Source: JBCCYM01 sp039190005 (GTDB taxonomy: Bacteria > Pseudomonadota > Gammaproteobacteria > UBA12402). Taken from it: a DNA stretch of 10,797 nucleotides. The DNA is taken from contig JBCCYM010000062.1 of the NCBI GenBank assembly GCA_039190005.1, positions 1-10,797 on the forward strand, given 5' to 3'. Of this stretch, positions 7,264 through 10,797 are shown one piece after another. The notes beneath the pieces were generated by a model, which was not told the origin of the DNA, did no database searches, and saw only the letters and a list, made by a program, of their open reading frames with translations. Each line of letters opens with the position of its first letter. The stretch's first letter is position 1. Made by a program: the position numbers and the translations under genes.

Positions 7264-8436
7264 ATGCATGATACCAACCATAATTATCAGAAACAGCTTA
7301 GCAATACCTTCAAACAATATTTTGATGATTCCCCCGAATACCTGTGTCGCTCACCCGGTCGGGTAAATCTTATCGGTGGTCATACCGATTATAATGAAGG
7401 ATTTGTGCTACCGATGGCATTGAATTTAGCCATTCACATGGCAATCAAACCACGACAAGATAAAACAATCAACATTCGTTCGCTAAATTTTGCCGATAAT
7501 CAATTATATACCATCAACACAGATGATTTGCGCAAGTCAGGTGATGACTGGGATGAATACGTCAAAGGCATCATTTCAATATTACAACAACATTATCAGC
7601 AACAGCTAAAAGGTTTTGACGCGGTATTAATCAGCGATTTACCGATTAGCGCCGGTTTATCCTCATCGGCGGCTTTTGAATTAATCATTGCCAAAGCGCT
7701 AACCATCAGCAACCAATTAGATTGGGAACCCGTCACCATGGCGGAATTGGCGCAGCAGGCTGAAAATCAATGGATTGGTGTGAATTGTGGCATTATGGAT
7801 CAACTTGTGATTGCCACCGGCAAAAAAGATCATGCCTTATTTATTGATTGCCGCACATTAACACAAGAACCTATTTGCTTACCTAAAAATACTTCAGTCA
7901 TCATTATGGATACAACCACACGACGCGGTTTAGCTAATTCAGCTTATAATGAACGACGCCAACAATGTGAAGCGGCAGCTAAAATGGCTAATCGTAATGC
8001 GTTACGTGACATGTTATTAGATGACTTAGAAAAACTAAAACCTAGTTTAAATACAGTGACCTATCAACGCGCTTATCATGTTATCTCAGAAAATAATCGG
8101 GTTATTCATGCCAAACAAGCTATGGAAGATAATGACGCGAAAACACTTGGTCAACTTATCAGTGACAGTCATCACAGTTTAAAAAATTATTTTGGCGTAT
8201 CAAGTGAGGCTTTGGATCACATGGTAGATATCGCCAATGACCATCCAGCCTGCTATGGTGCCAGAATGACCGGCGCCGGCTTTGGTGGTTGTGCTATCGC
8301 GCTGATCGCGCAAAAAGCGACACACGATTTTGTTGAGTTTGTCAATGACAACTACCAAGAAAAAACAGGTTTGCAGGCAAAGCTCTATGTCTGTAGTGCT
8401 GAAGCCGGTACTGACGCGGTAATTTTAAAAAAATAG
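7264..8436 (+). CDS. galK: Galactokinase
   Basis: GalK phosphorylates alpha-D-galactose with ATP to galactose-1-phosphate, the entry step of the Leloir pathway; cytosolic GHMP kinase. The 390 residues are close to E. coli GalK (382). Motif 1 reads PGRVNLIGGHTDYNEGF (31-47), motif 2 ISAGLSSSAA (128-137) is the phosphate-binding loop, the catalytic base is Asp179 in CGIMDQ, Tyr228 lies in SAYNERR, and motif 3 is ARMTGAGFGGC (333-343). Oddly, position 39 is Gly (codon GGT, 7378-7380) where most galactokinases have the sugar-contacting Glu of GEHTDYN. Arg33, His40 and Asp42 are kept. Galactokinase remains the best call from context and motifs, but altered sugar preference is possible. It is the last gene of the cluster, 21 bases after galT, with GAGAA as a modest ribosome site, and the dispersed repeat follows. 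Confidence 0.94.
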   Translation: MHDTNHNYQKQLSNTFKQYFDDSPEYLCRSPGRVNLIGGHTDYNEGFVLPMALNLAIHMAIKPRQDKTINIRSLNFADNQLYTINTDDLRKSGDDWDEYVKGIISILQQHYQQQLKGFDAVLISDLPISAGLSSSAAFELIIAKALTISNQLDWEPVTMAELAQQAENQWIGVNCGIMDQLVIATGKKDHALFIDCRTLTQEPICLPKNTSVIIMDTTTRRGLANSAYNERRQQCEAAAKMANRNALRDMLLDDLEKLKPSLNTVTYQRAYHVISENNRVIHAKQAMEDNDAKTLGQLISDSHHSLKNYFGVSSEALDHMVDIANDHPACYGARMTGAGFGGCAIALIAQKATHDFVEFVNDNYQEKTGLQAKLYVCSAEAGTDAVILKK

Positions 8437-8451
8437 TTTATCCCTTCATAG

Positions 8452-8586
8452 AAGATGGCTGAGCTTGTCGGAGCCAAACAATACACTCAGCAAACTCATT
8501 ACCCCCTTCGACACTTCGACACTTCGACACTTCGACAGGCTCAGGGCAAGCAGGCTCAGAGACCGCCTTTTGACAGGCTCAGGGCA
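8452..8586. repeat. Dispersed palindromic repeat locus, right copy, with octamer array
   Basis: Block A (8452-8499) comes first here, then four perfect tandem CTTCGACA octamers (8506-8537), the last of which starts block B (8530-8564), then a further partial core GACAGGCTCAGGGCA (8572-8586). The block A core (8459-8473) and block B core (8530-8544) are reverse complements with two mismatches, so a large stem-loop is possible. The locus fills the 160-base gap between the convergent galK and RhaT-family genes, where a transcription terminator would be expected. No classical hairpin followed by a T-run is visible, so the repeat itself may act as a bidirectional block; that is inference. Confidence 0.85.
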
Positions 8587-8596
8587 CCCTCTCAAG

Positions 8597-9595
8597 CTAT
8601 GTTGATAAACTAGACAATAATAAAATAGAAATAATTAATAAAGCTAAGCCAAGATAAATACCGTAGCGCTGTTTTCTTGAGAGCGCATGATATTCTTTAT
8701 AAATAACGCCCCATAACTGTGACGACAGTATTATCGACAACAATAAGGCAGGCCAACCAAAAACACGCTGAGCAGGATTAAATTGACTCATACTAATACT
8801 GTATAATGCCAAAGAACCGGTATAGAACAAACTTGCTAATAAAAGCAAAGCAAAAACAGCAATTAAATTTGTACTTATGGATAAACTATGAGAATTATCC
8901 GCTTGCATGCCATCAACTTGAGCATTTCTTTTTCTTAACCAATAGCCCAATAACATGATTAAGCCCGCGATCATCAAAAAAGGTGGCCAATACCAATACG
9001 AACTACCAACCGCAAAAAGCGCGTTTTCATGAAAACTGACAATGACAAAAGAGATATTTTGCAACCCACTGCCAATACCAGCAAAAACAGCTAAAAACCA
9101 GCCTTTTTTCTTTAATACCATATGCATTGCTTTCTGCTGTGGTTTGTGAATTGAATAGTAGTTAAGCAACAAGCTAAGCACAACTAACACCACGACGATA
9201 CTGACAAGCAATCCTTTAGCGGTAAAAAACACATGCTGATAAAAAACAACAAACATTGATCCTGTTGTCATACCAATACCTAAATTCGTCGCGAAAACAC
9301 GACTAATACCAATATAATTAATCGCGTAAGATTGACATAATTGCCCAATACCAAAAGCGATGCCACCTATCGCGAGAATAGACCACATGGTAAAAGGAAT
9401 ATTAAAATAATGATAAAAAGCGCTTGGTGAGAGCAGCACTAAAAGAATCCAGGGAAGCACAAGCATACTCATGATCGCGAAATACGTCCAGATCTTTTCA
9501 TGACTAATACCACGTATTGTACGCAATGGCACAGCAAAGCATCCATTGATGATGCCCGCAAAAACAATTAAAAATAAACCCTCTTTAAATAACAT
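8597..9595 (-). CDS. RhaT-family sugar:H+ symporter (L-rhamnose transporter-like)
   Basis: A 332-residue, roughly 10-helix inner-membrane protein of the drug/metabolite transporter superfamily, RhaT family (E. coli RhaT has 344). It shows the internal repeat of that superfamily: FLIVFAGIINGCFAVP (8-23) opens the first half and KKGWFLAVFAGIGSGLQN (163-180) the second. GIGQLCQSYAINYIGISR (82-99), NLGIGMTTGSMF (104-115) and QLWGVIYKEY (293-302) line up with RhaT landmarks. A polar loop of about 20 residues (221-241) separates helices in the second half. The family imports L-rhamnose with protons, but no rhamnose catabolic gene is present, so the substrate is uncertain. It is followed by the dispersed repeat; its own promoter probably lies in 9596-9719. 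The nearest AAGG is 12 bases from the ATG, longer than usual. Confidence 0.82.
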   Translation of the reverse strand: MLFKEGLFLIVFAGIINGCFAVPLRTIRGISHEKIWTYFAIMSMLVLPWILLVLLSPSAFYHYFNIPFTMWSILAIGGIAFGIGQLCQSYAINYIGISRVFATNLGIGMTTGSMFVVFYQHVFFTAKGLLVSIVVVLVVLSLLLNYYSIHKPQQKAMHMVLKKKGWFLAVFAGIGSGLQNISFVIVSFHENALFAVGSSYWYWPPFLMIAGLIMLLGYWLRKRNAQVDGMQADNSHSLSISTNLIAVFALLLLASLFYTGSLALYSISMSQFNPAQRVFGWPALLLSIILSSQLWGVIYKEYHALSRKQRYGIYLGLALLIISILLLSSLST

Positions 9596-9719
9596 TATGT
9601 TTTATTACCTTCAGATAGATAAGCTCTATATTATTATCGCATCAACTTTATTAAAGTTTAAAGAAGTAGTTTATTAGATTTATTTAGATGTTAGTAAATA
9701 TTTTTGCTTATTAATCTTT
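9596..9719. promoter_or_regulatory. Upstream region of the RhaT-family gene with a palindrome
   Basis: A 124-base AT-rich gap. A perfect inverted repeat, AACTTTATTAAAGTT (9644-9658, arms of 7 bases around one base), lies next to a minus-strand GATAAT that could be a -10 element; the possible -35 (TTAAAC) is weak. If this is the promoter, the palindrome falls in or beside the spacer, a usual place for a repressor operator. No terminator hairpin for the rloB-like gene is visible. Confidence 0.3.
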
Positions 9720-10349
9720 TTACATCTTTGATAATTTAAGTAAATCCCGAGCAATAAGATAAACATTTGTATATGAACAGTTAGTTTCCTTTATATTTTT
9801 AGCATTATTTATTGCCGTATCTGTTTTATCTCGCAACTGATCAAAATAAAGTTTTTTATAACTGCTTTTTTGTTTTATATAGTTCTTAATCTGTTTCTTT
9901 AACTCCTTTAAAATCTCTTTTGAGCTTAAAGACTTACTTGTATTTTTAAAGTGCAAAAGTAACCAAAATTCAAAACATGGTGAAGATGAAGAATCAATAA
10001 TTCTGTCTTCCATTTTTAGTGTTTCTCTTACTTTATCAAAACAAGGGTGTTTGTCTTTATCAAAAACACAATATACTCGATCATAACAGTTTTCTTTACC
10101 ATACCTGGACATATCTTTACTAATAACATTGTTGACATCTTCAAGAATAGTTTCTGGTTTATTTCTAGATGGTTTTTGTCCAATAATTTTTACAGTTGCA
10201 ATAGTTTTATTAATACCAAGATCTTCAATAAAAGCAAGAAAATACTCTACAGACCGTTTACTATCTTCACATACAATCAATATTCTATCTTTAGGTTTAA
10301 GCGCGTTTTTGACTCTAGCAAAAGTTACCTTTTTTCGATCTTTAGCCAT
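9720..10349 (-). CDS. rloB: RloB-family Toprim-like protein
   Basis: A 209-residue RloB-family protein. The Toprim-type acidic residues are visible: Glu28 in ILIVCEDSKRSVEYF (23-37) and the DxD pair Asp97/Asp99 in VYCVFDKDKH (92-101). The RloB hallmark SSPCFEFWLLLHF is at 122-134. The C-terminal third is lysine-rich and helical. Related Toprim proteins act as metal-dependent nucleases, so nucleic-acid cleavage is a reasonable but unproven function. Its ATG overlaps the stop of the upstream AAA ATPase gene (TAATG), and GAGGT lies about 7 bases before the ATG, so the two are co-expressed. The gene is much more AT-rich than the gal cluster: two 60-base lines counted (9781-9840, 9901-9960) have 17 and 16 G+C, against 23 in a galT line (6901-6960). 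That fits acquisition by transfer. Confidence 0.87.
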   Translation of the reverse strand: MAKDRKKVTFARVKNALKPKDRILIVCEDSKRSVEYFLAFIEDLGINKTIATVKIIGQKPSRNKPETILEDVNNVISKDMSRYGKENCYDRVYCVFDKDKHPCFDKVRETLKMEDRIIDSSSSPCFEFWLLLHFKNTSKSLSSKEILKELKKQIKNYIKQKSSYKKLYFDQLRDKTDTAINNAKNIKETNCSYTNVYLIARDLLKLSKM

Positions 10350-10797
10350 TAATATACCTCTATATCGGGTATCGCGCCATAACGACCACTTAAATATCGC
10401 TTACTAATGACATTATTTGATTCATTTTTAAAATCCGCTACTGAATATAATTTTGTCGCCAAATCATTACCTTTTTCAACCAACCAAACTTCATCTTTTC
10501 GCATGAGATCCATAGTTATCGCGTCATGAGAGGTGAATATGAGTTGAGCATTTTTAGCTTTATTTTTAAATAACTGAATAACTCCTTCTAAGGCTTTAGG
10601 ATGCAGGCTCGCATTTAATTCATCAATTATCAAAGTAATATTTTTATCTATTGCTTCTAACATAAACGCGGCGTATTTAAATAAACGTTGTGTACCCATT
10701 GATTCATCTTCAAAAGGAAGCTCTTTGTTAATTTTACCATTTATTGGATAAATAAATTTTAACTCTGGTATTTTTCTCCCTAAGAAAGACTTTTTTG
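10349..10797 (-). CDS. AAA family ATPase (RloA-like), 3' part, cut by window edge
   Basis: The reading frame is open from the right edge, so only the C-terminal 148 residues are seen; the Walker A region and true start lie outside. Visible are ESMGTQRLF (31-39 of the fragment), the SxGTxR signature of this ABC-like AAA family, then a Walker B strand TLIIDELNASLHP (54-66) with the catalytic Glu and D-loop-like residues, the H-loop region FTSHDAITMD (86-95), and the tail YLSGRYGAIPDI, typical of the ATPases paired with RloB. An ATG at 10697-10699 is internal and not the start, because conserved sequence continues upstream of it. The gene overlaps rloB by one base (TAATG). With RloB it forms a two-gene ATPase/Toprim module of the kind found in predicted phage-defence loci (RloA/RloB, AbiL-like). 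Whether the pair is complete cannot be judged here. Confidence 0.85.
   Translation of the reverse strand, partial: KKSFLGRKIPELKFIYPINGKINKELPFEDESMGTQRLFKYAAFMLEAIDKNITLIIDELNASLHPKALEGVIQLFKNKAKNAQLIFTSHDAITMDLMRKDEVWLVEKGNDLATKLYSVADFKNESNNVISKRYLSGRYGAIPDIEVY

Noticed and set aside
61..8586. The repeat-flanked region as a composite transposon
   Set aside because: No transposase, insertion-sequence end or target duplication is visible, and the repeat blocks are in swapped order, unlike paired insertion sequences.
10047..10407. Two overlapping plus-strand open frames (10047-10352 and 10129-10407) opposite the rloB-like gene
   Set aside because: They are antisense to a gene with clear RloB motifs, have low-complexity Phe/Ile/Ser-rich translations typical of reversed AT-rich coding DNA, and show no family features.
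10349..10699. A complete 116-residue small protein starting at the ATG 10697-10699
   Set aside because: The frame stays open to the window edge and the residues before the Met continue the conserved ATPase signature, so it is a fragment of a larger gene.

Overview
The window reads as chromosomal DNA from a moderately AT-rich bacterium, most likely a gammaproteobacterium. The pointers are a GalP/AraE-type sugar:H+ symporter whose C-terminal tail closely resembles the enterobacterial one, a YqjG-type glutathionyl-hydroquinone reductase (which implies a glutathione-using cell), and E. coli-type GalE, GalT and GalK. I cannot name the genus from sequence alone. No rRNA, tRNA, CRISPR array, transposase or integrase was seen. 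No gene-free stretch exceeds 300 bases; the longest is about 250 bases, at 2515-2764.

Layout, left to right. Positions 61-179 hold a dispersed palindromic repeat with a short octamer array; its right edge supplies the stop codon of an alpha/beta hydrolase gene (176-1009, minus). Next come a GalP-like sugar transporter (1147-2514, minus), a regulatory gap with divergent promoter-like sites, a peroxiredoxin-like gene (2765-3307, plus), and a convergent glutathionyl-hydroquinone reductase gene (3328-4329, minus). From 4417 to 8436 runs a tight plus-strand cluster: a 2-oxoglutarate/Fe(II) dioxygenase, galE, galT and galK, with overlaps of 4 and 8 bases and then a 21-base gap. A second copy of the dispersed repeat follows (8452-8586). 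After it come a RhaT-family transporter (8597-9595, minus) and, at the right edge, an RloB-like Toprim gene plus the 3' part of an AAA ATPase gene running off the window.

How the genes fit together. GalP-type import, GalK phosphorylation, GalT uridylyl exchange and GalE epimerisation make a complete Leloir route from external galactose to glucose-1-phosphate and UDP-glucose. No mutarotase (galM) and no regulator is present. The peroxiredoxin-like and glutathionyl-hydroquinone reductase genes are a thiol-redox pair embedded in the sugar region. The RloB and AAA ATPase pair at the right edge is the architecture of a predicted anti-phage module (RloA/RloB, AbiL-like). It is visibly more AT-rich than the gal genes and is cut by the window boundary.

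The points most worth a second look are the dioxygenase gene translationally coupled to galE, a Glu-to-Gly change in the GalK sugar-binding motif, the two repeat loci with the same blocks in swapped order bracketing the gal region, and the defence-type pair at the edge.
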